6,637 nt of DNA from UBA2882 sp964619485 (GCA_964619485.1 CAZUCI010000089.1:1-6637), one strand, 5' to 3'; shown: positions 1 to 5,722, counted from the stretch's first letter. A program made the numbers and translations. Notes: generated by a model from the sequence alone, not told the origin.

Positions 1-265
1 GTTTCTCATCATTGATCAGAATCATGATAATGTCAGCTTTTTTTGCTGCTTCTGCTGCGGTATATACTTCAAAGCCCTGCTCCTCAGCCTTCTTCCAGGA
101 TTTACTTCCCTCATAAAGACCTACGATAACATGGCATCCTGAATCCTTTAAGTTCAATGCATGTGCATGTCCCTGGCTGCCGTAGCCAATAATAGCAATT
201 GTCTTACCTTCTAACAGAGATAAATTACAATCCTGCTGATAAAAAATTCTTGCTTCTTTTGCCAT
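1..265 (-). CDS. ilvC: Ketol-acid reductoisomerase, N-terminal part (cut by window edge)
   Basis: This gene encodes ketol-acid reductoisomerase (acetohydroxy acid isomeroreductase), the second common step of branched-chain amino acid synthesis. The enzyme rearranges acetolactate or acetohydroxybutyrate and reduces it with NAD(P)H in the cytoplasm. The first 88 codons are present, from the ATG at 265-263, and the rest lies beyond position 1. The Rossmann nucleotide-binding fingerprint GYGSQGHAHALNLKDSG is at residues 27-43, which is diagnostic of the family. The cofactor-specificity loop reads GLYEGSKSW (49-57), with Tyr where many homologues such as the Corynebacterium enzyme have Arg. The start is supported by an AGGAGG site eight to nine bases upstream. 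The gene follows the second acetolactate synthase small subunit after a 128-base gap, the usual ilvB-ilvN-ilvC order. Family assignment is very secure; cofactor preference cannot be read from this fragment. Confidence 0.96.
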   Translation of the reverse strand, partial: MAKEARIFYQQDCNLSLLEGKTIAIIGYGSQGHAHALNLKDSGCHVIVGLYEGSKSWKKAEEQGFEVYTAAEAAKKADIIMILINDEK

Positions 266-273
266 TTTAATTT

Positions 274-279
274 CCTCCT
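274..279 (-). promoter_or_regulatory. Ribosome binding site of ilvC
   Basis: AGGAGG on the minus strand, eight bases before the ATG at 265-263. It is a full match to the anti-Shine-Dalgarno sequence and fixes the ilvC start. Confidence 0.9.
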
Positions 280-301
280 AATAAAATGTTTAATATAGAA
301 T

Positions 302-317
302 GTTAGCTTATGCTAAC
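302..317 (-). other. Hairpin just upstream of the ilvC ribosome binding site
   Basis: A perfect 6-bp inverted repeat (minus strand GTTAGC-ATAA-GCTAAC) ends about 22 bases before the ilvC ribosome binding site. No U-tract follows, only a mixed A/T stretch, so it is not a standard intrinsic terminator. One arm overlaps a segment that can instead pair with 329-335, so it may be one state of a switching structure or simply an mRNA-stability hairpin. Confidence 0.6.
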
Positions 318-327
318 TTATTCTCTT

Positions 328-346
328 TTTAGCATGAGGTGTCATC
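328..346. repeat. Direct repeat copy 2 (19 bp) in the ilvN-ilvC gap
   Basis: Identical over 19 bases to 378-396, with a period of 50 bases. On the minus strand it reads GATGACACCTCATGCTAAA. Weaker similarity continues beyond the identical core (AAGAGAA and AGCAT elements follow in both copies), which suggests a local tandem duplication of the end of the upstream gene and its 3' flank. Confidence 0.85.
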
Positions 347-369
347 GAAGATGACGGAGTCCTGATGCT
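331..369 (-). other. Long imperfect hairpin between the second small-subunit gene and ilvC
   Basis: On the minus-strand RNA, AGCAT-C-AGG (369-361) pairs with CCT-C-ATGCT (339-331), leaving one C/C mismatch. After a small asymmetric internal loop, GTCATC (355-350) pairs with GATGAC (346-341) around a three-base loop. That gives 14 base pairs in all. There is no following U-run in the direction of transcription, so a processing or stability element, or part of an alternating structure, is more likely than a terminator. Confidence 0.55.
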
Positions 370-377
370 TCTCTTAC

Positions 378-396
378 TTTAGCATGAGGTGTCATC
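378..396. repeat. Direct repeat copy 1 (19 bp), overlapping the end of the second small-subunit gene
   Basis: Identical to 328-346. Its outer end includes two bases of the TGA stop codon (397-395) of the upstream gene, so the duplicated block appears to originate at the 3' end of that coding sequence. Confidence 0.85.
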
Positions 397-895
397 AATC
401 CAGATATGTAACGTGATCTGTGCCTCTTCCCAGACCGGTAATACCGGTTCTTGCAATTTCAAGGATTTCATAATCCTCCAACAGACTCATAAAAGCTTCA
501 ATCTTATTCTGATTGTCAGTACACATCATCATGATGCTGTCCTTTGTAACATCTTCAATTTTAGCATTGTAGATATCAGCCAAGGCAATAACAGACTGTC
601 TGTTCTGTGCATCCACCCTTACTTTAATCATAACCAGCTCACGGAAAACAGAATCCTCCGGTTCCAGTACCTTAATGTCCCTTACATCTACCAGCTTTTG
701 TACCTGCTTCTCGATCTGATCCAGAATTTCATCATCACCACTGGTTACAATTGTGATTCGCGTAAACCTAGGATCGGCAGTTACACCGGCTGTAATACTC
801 TCTACATTATATCCTCTTCGGCTGAATAACCCGGAAATTCGGCTTAAAACACCAGATGTGTTATCAACCAATAATTGAAATACTTTTTTCTGCAT
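395..895 (-). CDS. ilvN: Acetolactate synthase small (regulatory) subunit, second copy
   Basis: This is the regulatory subunit of acetohydroxy acid synthase. It binds the catalytic IlvB subunit, activates it and normally confers feedback inhibition by valine or related end products. Its 166 residues match the usual length of about 160-170. An N-terminal ACT domain (about 3-75) carries the core VDNTSGVLSRISGLFSRRGYN, here spanning residues 10-30. Asn12, Gly15 and Asn30 align with E. coli IlvH Asn11, Gly14 and Asn29, positions linked to valine binding, so feedback control is probably retained. The second half (about 80-160) has the conserved REL-VMIKV strand and the ARTGITGLGRG tail. The ATG at 895-893 is preceded by a G-rich AAGGCGGGG site six bases upstream. 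It is clearly different from the first copy at 1010-1495, so this is not a recent duplication. It is served by its own promoter at 926-955. Confidence 0.95.
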   Translation of the reverse strand: MQKKVFQLLVDNTSGVLSRISGLFSRRGYNVESITAGVTADPRFTRITIVTSGDDEILDQIEKQVQKLVDVRDIKVLEPEDSVFRELVMIKVRVDAQNRQSVIALADIYNAKIEDVTKDSIMMMCTDNQNKIEAFMSLLEDYEILEIARTGITGLGRGTDHVTYLD

Positions 896-925
896 TTTTT
901 ACCCCGCCTTTGCTTAACATGTACT

Positions 926-955
926 ATTCTATCAGTAGGCTCACTGCTTTGTCAA
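926..955 (-). promoter_or_regulatory. Sigma-A promoter for the second small subunit and ilvC
   Basis: On the minus strand, TTGACA (955-950, a perfect -35 box) and TAGAAT (931-926, one mismatch to TATAAT) are separated by 18 bases. Transcription should start near position 919, leaving a leader of about 24 bases before the ATG at 895. This is the best promoter match in the window and lies inside what otherwise looks like one ilv operon. Confidence 0.75.
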
Positions 956-971
956 CGTATGAACAACCATT

Positions 972-1000
972 ATGCCATATATAACATCAAGTTATAGCAT
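972..1000 (-). other. Hairpin downstream of the first small-subunit gene
   Basis: TATAAC (980-985) and GTTATA (991-996) form a six-base stem around a five-base loop. ATGC (972-975) and GCAT (997-1000) extend it, with a four-base bulge at 976-979. It sits about ten bases after the TAA of the first small-subunit gene. The stem is A/T-rich and no U-tract follows on the minus strand, so termination would be weak at best; it may protect the 3' end of the upstream message. Confidence 0.4.
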
Positions 1001-1009
1001 CAAAGAATA

Positions 1010-1495
1010 TTATTCATTCTCACTGCACTTTGCCAGTGCCAGAGTTCCTGTTCTTGCGACCTCCACAACACTGATTGAGGAAAACATTTCTATCAATAAT
1101 CTGATTTTTTCAGGAACGTCACAAATCTGAATAATCATAAAGCTTTTACTCATATCAACAATCTCTGCCTTCATGATTTCACATATTTCCATGATGTCTC
1201 TGCGATTACCCTTATTGTATTTTACTTTCATAAGCATCATTTCCCTGGAAATACTGTGTTCTTCATCAAAGGTCTTAACCTTAATGACATCAAGCTTTTT
1301 ATTCAGCTGCTTTTCTATCTGCTCCATGGTCCGCTCGTTGCCGGAGCTGACGATTGTCATGCAGGAAACGGTGGAATCATCAGTCTCACCCACAGCAAGT
1401 GAATCAATATTAAAACATCTTCTGGAAAAAAGTCCGGCAACCTTTGCAAGAACACCAGAACGGTTTTCCACTAATACAGAATATATTTTTTTCAT
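1010..1495 (-). CDS. ilvN: Acetolactate synthase small (regulatory) subunit, first copy
   Basis: A second, more divergent regulatory subunit of acetohydroxy acid synthase, directly downstream of the catalytic gene (15-base gap). It has 161 residues from the ATG at 1495-1493. The ACT domain occupies about 2-75 with the core ENRSGVLAKVAGLFSRR at residues 10-26. Asn11, Gly14 and Asn29 match the E. coli IlvH positions linked to valine binding, although the usual RGYN is RCFN here (26-29). The C-terminal half carries REMMLMKV and the VEVARTGTLAL motif, and ends in a short polar tail. An in-frame GTG at 1507-1505 would add four residues but lies inside the ribosome binding site, so I chose the ATG. 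By position this copy is the obvious partner of the adjacent ilvB. Whether both small subunits join one enzyme, or the other copy serves a different large subunit, cannot be told from sequence. Confidence 0.94.
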   Translation of the reverse strand: MKKIYSVLVENRSGVLAKVAGLFSRRCFNIDSLAVGETDDSTVSCMTIVSSGNERTMEQIEKQLNKKLDVIKVKTFDEEHSISREMMLMKVKYNKGNRRDIMEICEIMKAEIVDMSKSFMIIQICDVPEKIRLLIEMFSSISVVEVARTGTLALAKCSENE

Positions 1496-1506
1496 AAGAT
1501 TTTCCA

Positions 1507-1512
1507 CTCCTT
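1507..1512 (-). promoter_or_regulatory. Ribosome binding site deciding the first small-subunit start
   Basis: AAGGAG on the minus strand shares its first two A's with the TAA stop codon of ilvB (1513-1511). It lies 11 bases before the ATG at 1495. Because it overlaps the alternative GTG at 1507-1505, it favours the ATG start, and it suggests translation coupled to ilvB. Confidence 0.75.
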
Positions 1513-3124
1513 ATACTAAATCCATAGGGTCAATAACACATTCCATAAGGCAGGCATGTTCTTCTTTGAGAAAATCATCAATTGCTTTGGAAGCATCTTC
1601 CATATTTTCAAGACGAATAAAGCTCATTTCGTATGCAGCCGCAATTTTTTCCAAATCAGGACTTCCGGACAGGTCAACAACAGAATAATGATCCTTATAT
1701 GTAAAATGCTGATATTGTCTTACCAGACCCAGATAATTATTTTTTAATACAATAACCTTACTATGAATTCCATGCTGTCTCATGGTTGCAAGCTCCATCA
1801 TGGACATCTGGAAGGAACCATCTCCGCATACAGCGATAACCTGCTTATCCTTACACGCATACTTTGCTCCCATGGCTGCCGGAATGGAATATCCCATAGT
1901 TCCCATGCCGCCGGATGTGAGAAAACGACCGGATTTCACAATATGATAAGCGCATGACCACATCTGATTCTGTCCTACATCTGCAACATAAACTGCGTCA
2001 TCCTCCATCTTTTCAGATAAAAGCGTAATAAATTTTGCAGGATCAACAAATCCAGGATGCTCCGCTCTCTTTGGCTCCATTGTACTGCGATACTCATTTA
2101 AAGTCTGAATCCACTCCGTGAAATCACAGTCTATATCCTGTTTTTCAAAATCCTCAAAAATATGCCTTGCATCACCAACCAGAGGAATATTTGGTCCAAC
2201 ATTCTTTCCAATTTCAGCCGGGTCCACATCAATATGTACCAGCATTTTATTGTCAAAAATCAAATCCGGCTGACTGATGGCTCTGTCTGCCACTCTGGCT
2301 CCCACCATAATAATCAGGTCAGCCTCATTCATGGCCCGGTTCGCATAGGGTTTACCATTGTTGCCCACCATACCAAAGTATAGCTCATGCTTTGTTGGCA
2401 TTACGCCGATTCCCATCATGGTTGATACAACCGGAATCTGATTTTCTTCTGCAAATTTACGAAGTTCCTCTGTTGCCTGAGCAAGCGCAACACCGCCGCC
2501 GGCACAGATAATTGGTCTTTTCGCCTTCTCCAGCTCCTTAACAACCTTTTTGATCTGCTGAATATGACCTTTTACTGTTGGCTTATAGGTTCTCAGTGAT
2601 ATTTCTTCCGGATACTTAAATTTGGAAAGTGCTGCATTTTGAATATCAATTGGAACATCAATTAATACAGGTCCCTTTCTTCCTGTGGAAGCAATATAGA
2701 ATGCCTCCTTAAAAATACGTGGAATATCCTCAACATTCTTTACCAGATAGCTGTATTTTACAAAGGATTCCACAGCCCCTGTGATATCAGCCTCCTGGAA
2801 AACATCACTGCCCAAAAGCTCGCTGTTGACCTGACCTGTAATACAAATCATTGGAATACTGTCTGCAAAAGCTGTTGCAACACCTGTAATCAGGTTGGTT
2901 GCGCCAGGACCACTTGTCACTGCACAAACACCAATTCCATCCGTAACCCTTGCCAAACCACTTGCCGCATGTGCTGCATTCTGCTCTGTACGGACTAAGA
3001 TACTTTCAATATCTGAATCTAATATACTATTGTAAAAAGGAGCAATTGCTACTCCAGGATAACCAAAAACAGCCTTTACGCCCTCTGCTTCCAGGCATTT
3101 AACCATCGCATCTGCACCGTTCAT
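1511..3124 (-). CDS. ilvB: Acetolactate (acetohydroxy acid) synthase, large catalytic subunit
   Basis: A thiamine-diphosphate enzyme that condenses pyruvate with a second pyruvate or 2-ketobutyrate, the first common step of valine, leucine and isoleucine synthesis. Its 537 residues are slightly short for the family (about 550-575). The N-terminal pyrimidine-binding domain (about 1-165) has FGYPG (20-24), catalytic Glu47 in RTEQNAAHA, TSGPGATN (70-77) and DVFQEAD (107-113). The central domain (about 190-330) has ICAGGGVAL, GARVADR (275-281) and DVDPAEIGKN. The C-terminal ThDP domain has GGMGTMGYS (405-413) and the Mg/ThDP motif GDGS (434-437) to NN (462-463). Several usually invariant positions differ: RHEQGA is RTEQNA, GMHG is GMVG (251-254), RFDDR is RVADR, and VRQWQ is VRQYQ with Tyr471. 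The ATG has AAAGGA ten bases upstream. It lies 22 bases after metH and 15 before a small subunit, so all three are probably cotranscribed. Two small subunits alongside argue for the biosynthetic enzyme rather than the catabolic AlsS type, although Asn49 resembles AlsS. Confidence 0.94.
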   Translation of the reverse strand: MNGADAMVKCLEAEGVKAVFGYPGVAIAPFYNSILDSDIESILVRTEQNAAHAASGLARVTDGIGVCAVTSGPGATNLITGVATAFADSIPMICITGQVNSELLGSDVFQEADITGAVESFVKYSYLVKNVEDIPRIFKEAFYIASTGRKGPVLIDVPIDIQNAALSKFKYPEEISLRTYKPTVKGHIQQIKKVVKELEKAKRPIICAGGGVALAQATEELRKFAEENQIPVVSTMMGIGVMPTKHELYFGMVGNNGKPYANRAMNEADLIIMVGARVADRAISQPDLIFDNKMLVHIDVDPAEIGKNVGPNIPLVGDARHIFEDFEKQDIDCDFTEWIQTLNEYRSTMEPKRAEHPGFVDPAKFITLLSEKMEDDAVYVADVGQNQMWSCAYHIVKSGRFLTSGGMGTMGYSIPAAMGAKYACKDKQVIAVCGDGSFQMSMMELATMRQHGIHSKVIVLKNNYLGLVRQYQHFTYKDHYSVVDLSGSPDLEKIAAAYEMSFIRLENMEDASKAIDDFLKEEHACLMECVIDPMDLV

Positions 3125-3134
3125 TTTTCACCAA

Positions 3135-3140
3135 TCCTTT
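3135..3140 (-). promoter_or_regulatory. Ribosome binding site of ilvB
   Basis: AAAGGA on the minus strand, ten bases before the ATG at 3124-3122 and within the 22-base gap after the metH stop. It is only moderately strong. No promoter fits in this gap, so ilvB depends on transcription from upstream. Confidence 0.6.
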
Positions 3141-3146
3141 TCATTT

Positions 3147-5612
3147 TTATTTGCATAAACTTTTTGCCAGTTTAACAGCATCTGCTGCATCCCTTGAATA
3201 GCCATCCGCACCAATTTCATCCGCATAATCCTGGGTTATGACAGCTCCACCTATCATGACCTTGGTCGGCAGGCCTTCCTGCTTGACTAAGTCAATGACA
3301 TTTTTCATTTCCTTCATTGTAGTTGTCATTAATGCTGACAGGGCAATAATACTTGCATTTTTTTCTTTTGCCACCCGGATAATTTCCTCTCTGGAAACAT
3401 CCTTACCCAAATCAATTACCTGAAAACCATAGTTTTTCAACATCAATGCCACAAGATTTTTACCAATATCATGAATATCACCCTTTACAGTTGCAATGAC
3501 AATTGTCGGCATTACTTCCGATGTGCCATCACTCTGCAAAAGTGGTTCTAACAGCTCAATGGATTTTTTCATTGTTTCAGCACTGGCAATCAGCTGTGGA
3601 AGGAAATATTTCCCCTTATCAAAGAGCTCTCCAACTTCATTGATTGCCGGTAAAAGAGACTGATTCAGAATATCCTGTGCGACTCGTCCTTTGTCTAAAG
3701 CGGCCTGTGTTAATGGGACAATATCCTTTTGTTTTCCCTTTAAGACAGCTTCCTTCACCAGATCCTGTTCAGAAGCAGCTTTCACATCAGCTGCATTTCC
3801 TGACGCTTTTATCATGCCATTCAAATCCATTGTCTGCTCTGGATGTTCTGCAAGAAATGCATCCCTTGCTTCCTTGACCCGATTCATATATTCAATATAA
3901 GAAATATCTGCGCCTTCTTTTCCAAGAAGTAAATCCGCACTTAAGGCAGCCTGAACCAGCATTTCCTGATTGGGATTTGCAATGGCCATTGTAAGACCTT
4001 CACGTATAGCCATTGTTAAGAAGCTGCTGTTTACGTTGATTCTCTCCGGCAAACCAAAAGAAATATTGGAAAGGCCACAGATTGTTGCAAGACCATTCTC
4101 TTTACAATAGCGGATTGTCTCCAGGGTTTCCCGTGCTGCCAGTGGATTTGCGGCAACCGTTGTAACCAGACCATCCACCACAATATCTTCTCTGGTCATC
4201 CCAAGCTCACAGGCTTTTTCAACGATTGCGTCAATGATTTTTATTTTCTCATCCAATGACTTTGGAAGACCTTCATCTGAAAGTGGTAATAAAATAAACA
4301 TGGCACCATACTTCTTTGCCAACGGTAAAAGTGCCCCTAGCTTTTTCTGCTCCATGGAAATCGAGTTGATTAAAGCTCTGCCGGGATATCGGCGCAGTGC
4401 TGCCTCAATTACCTCCACATGACTGGAATCAATGGAAAGGGGCAGACTGGTTACATTTGCCACCTCTTCCAAAACAGTAAGCATCATCTGCTTTTCATCT
4501 ATGCCACTCATTCCCATATTAATATCGAGAACCCTGGCTCCACATTCTTCCTGCTGCGCAGCAAACTCCAATACAAGATCAAGCTTATTTTCACGAAGCT
4601 CAGCCTGTAATTTCTTTTTTCCTGTTGGGTTGATTCTTTCACCAACAATCATAAAAGGGTCATCTAATCCAAACTGAAGAGACTGTCTTTCTGATGCCAG
4701 AAAACGTGTCCCGGCTATTGCTCTTTGTGCGGCACTTTTTCCGTTTACATTCTTTTTTAATTCAGAAATATAGGCCGGACTCGTACCACAGCAGCCTCCT
4801 AAAATTGACGCACCGGCATCCACCAGCTGCTTCATTTCCTCTCCAAAGGTCACAGCATCCATATCATAGACCGTATTTCCCTGCTCATCCAGTGCCGGTA
4901 GTCCGGCATTGGGTTTTGCTATCAGAGGAATGGTACATACCGACGCCATCTCCTCGATTATTTTACACATTTTATCAGGTCCGGTTGAGCAGTTTGCTCC
5001 AATGGCATCGGCATGGAGGGAAGCAAGTACAATTGCCGCAGTTCTGGCATCCGTCCCAAACAGTGTCCTTCCGTCCTCCTCAAATGTCAGGGTTGCCATA
5101 ACAGGGAGCCGGCTTTCTTCCATAATTGCAATCATTGCTGCTCTGGTTTCCTGAAGACTCATCATGGTTTCAATCACAAAAAGATCGACGCCCGCCTCTT
5201 CCAGTAAACGAACCTGCTCCTTATATACTTCAATTAATTCTTCAAACTCTAAAGGACCCATGGGTTTAAGCTGTTTTCCGGTCATGGTTAAGTCACCGGC
5301 TACCAATGCCTGATCTCCAACAGCTTCTCTTGACAGCTGGACCAGCTGTTTATTAATCTCCACAATCTGATCCTCAAGTCCATATTCCTCCAGCTTAATT
5401 CGATTTGCGGTAAAGGTCGGCGCATATACAATATGGCTGCCCGCCTTCACATATTCCCTCTGCAGCTGTATTAAAACATCGCGATGTTCCAGAATCCATG
5501 TTTCGGGGCAGACGCCCATTGGCATACCTGCCTTCATTAAATTGGAGCCTGTCGCACCATCCAGATAAACAATTTTATTATTACATAAATCTTGAAATTC
5601 CTGTTTTGTCAC
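3147..5612 (-). CDS. metH: Cobalamin-dependent methionine synthase lacking the reactivation domain
   Basis: This enzyme transfers a methyl group from methyltetrahydrofolate through cobalamin to homocysteine, giving methionine, in the cytoplasm. Of its 821 residues, the homocysteine-binding barrel is at about 10-285, with DGATGSNL (18-25) and zinc ligands Cys208, Cys274 and Cys275 (GANCSTG and GGCCGT). The pterin-binding barrel (about 318-580) has GERINPTG (324-331), DINMG (363-367) and IDSS (394-397). The helical cobalamin cap is at about 625-695. The B12 Rossmann domain (about 702-821) has DIHDIGKN (712-719), where His714 is the lower axial ligand, plus Ser759 and GGA (788-790). The protein stops where E. 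coli MetH (about 1,230 residues) continues into its AdoMet-binding reactivation domain, a shorter form known from Thermotoga and clostridia. The start is GTG at 5612-5610, with GAGGAA six bases upstream and no nearby in-frame ATG. It is the first gene of the transcript that continues into ilvB. A corrinoid methyltransferase acting on another thiol is possible but less likely. Confidence 0.94.
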   Translation of the reverse strand: MTKQEFQDLCNNKIVYLDGATGSNLMKAGMPMGVCPETWILEHRDVLIQLQREYVKAGSHIVYAPTFTANRIKLEEYGLEDQIVEINKQLVQLSREAVGDQALVAGDLTMTGKQLKPMGPLEFEELIEVYKEQVRLLEEAGVDLFVIETMMSLQETRAAMIAIMEESRLPVMATLTFEEDGRTLFGTDARTAAIVLASLHADAIGANCSTGPDKMCKIIEEMASVCTIPLIAKPNAGLPALDEQGNTVYDMDAVTFGEEMKQLVDAGASILGGCCGTSPAYISELKKNVNGKSAAQRAIAGTRFLASERQSLQFGLDDPFMIVGERINPTGKKKLQAELRENKLDLVLEFAAQQEECGARVLDINMGMSGIDEKQMMLTVLEEVANVTSLPLSIDSSHVEVIEAALRRYPGRALINSISMEQKKLGALLPLAKKYGAMFILLPLSDEGLPKSLDEKIKIIDAIVEKACELGMTREDIVVDGLVTTVAANPLAARETLETIRYCKENGLATICGLSNISFGLPERINVNSSFLTMAIREGLTMAIANPNQEMLVQAALSADLLLGKEGADISYIEYMNRVKEARDAFLAEHPEQTMDLNGMIKASGNAADVKAASEQDLVKEAVLKGKQKDIVPLTQAALDKGRVAQDILNQSLLPAINEVGELFDKGKYFLPQLIASAETMKKSIELLEPLLQSDGTSEVMPTIVIATVKGDIHDIGKNLVALMLKNYGFQVIDLGKDVSREEIIRVAKEKNASIIALSALMTTTMKEMKNVIDLVKQEGLPTKVMIGGAVITQDYADEIGADGYSRDAADAVKLAKSLCK

Positions 5613-5618
5613 TTTCTA

Positions 5619-5624
5619 TTCCTC
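5619..5624 (-). promoter_or_regulatory. Ribosome binding site supporting the GTG start of metH
   Basis: GAGGAA on the minus strand, six bases before the GTG at 5612-5610. The homocysteine-binding domain begins within about 15 residues of this start and no suitable ATG lies close by, so the non-ATG start is well supported. Confidence 0.75.
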
Positions 5625-5649
5625 GCTTACATTAACATATACAAAGCTT

Positions 5650-5678
5650 ATTATAACATTATCATTTCTTTACCACAA
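5650..5678 (-). promoter_or_regulatory. Sigma-A promoter of the metH-ilvB-small subunit transcript
   Basis: A perfect TATAAT -10 box (5655-5650) is preceded by an extended -10 TGT. A weak -35 box TTGTGG (5678-5673) stands at the ideal 17-base spacing. Transcription should begin near 5643, leaving only about 30 bases of leader, too short for a T-box, SAM or cobalamin riboswitch. The -35 box lies directly after the poly-U end of the preceding terminator. Confidence 0.7.
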
Positions 5679-5679
5679 C

Positions 5680-5713
5680 AAAAAAAGACTACCCATTGCA
5701 GGATAGTCCTTTT
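5680..5713 (-). terminator. Intrinsic terminator after the DUF4870-like gene
   Basis: On the minus strand GGATAGTC's complement GACTATCC (5708-5701) pairs with GGGTAGTC (5694-5687) around a six-base loop, with one G-T pair in eight. Seven T's follow (5686-5680), and an A-rich run precedes the stem. It begins ten bases after the stop codon of the small membrane protein gene and separates it from metH. Confidence 0.85.
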
Positions 5714-5722
5714 GCCAAAAAA

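Noticed and set aside
318..335. Possible leader peptide (Met-Leu-Lys-Arg-Glu) before ilvC
   Set aside because: The five-codon frame has no ribosome binding site and no run of Leu, Val or Ile codons as expected for an ilv attenuator peptide. The copy in the first repeat stops after three codons.
266..394. T-box riboswitch or intrinsic terminator in front of ilvC
   Set aside because: I see no T-box consensus (TGGNACCGCG), no specifier-loop layout and no U-tract after any of the hairpins.
389..829. Open frame of 146 codons on the plus strand
   Set aside because: It lies antisense to the second small-subunit gene, encodes a low-complexity Ile/Leu/His-rich chain with no recognisable domain, and has no ribosome binding site. 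It is a shadow of a well-supported gene.
933..946. Dyad CAGT-N6-ACTG between the -35 and -10 boxes of the internal promoter
   Set aside because: The arms are only four bases with mismatches inside. That is easily expected by chance and matches no operator I recognise.
1496..1507. GTG at 1507-1505 as start of the first small subunit
   Set aside because: It would place the start codon inside the AAGGAG ribosome binding site. The ATG four codons later has proper spacing and gives the N-terminus typical of the family.
1173..1688. Open frame of 171 codons on the plus strand
   Set aside because: It runs antisense across two secure genes (first small subunit and ilvB) and through the gap between them, with no plausible start signal or domain.
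4694..5101. Open frame of 135 codons on the plus strand
   Set aside because: It is antisense to the homocysteine-binding region of metH. Its Pro/His/Ser-rich composition is typical of a reverse-frame translation.
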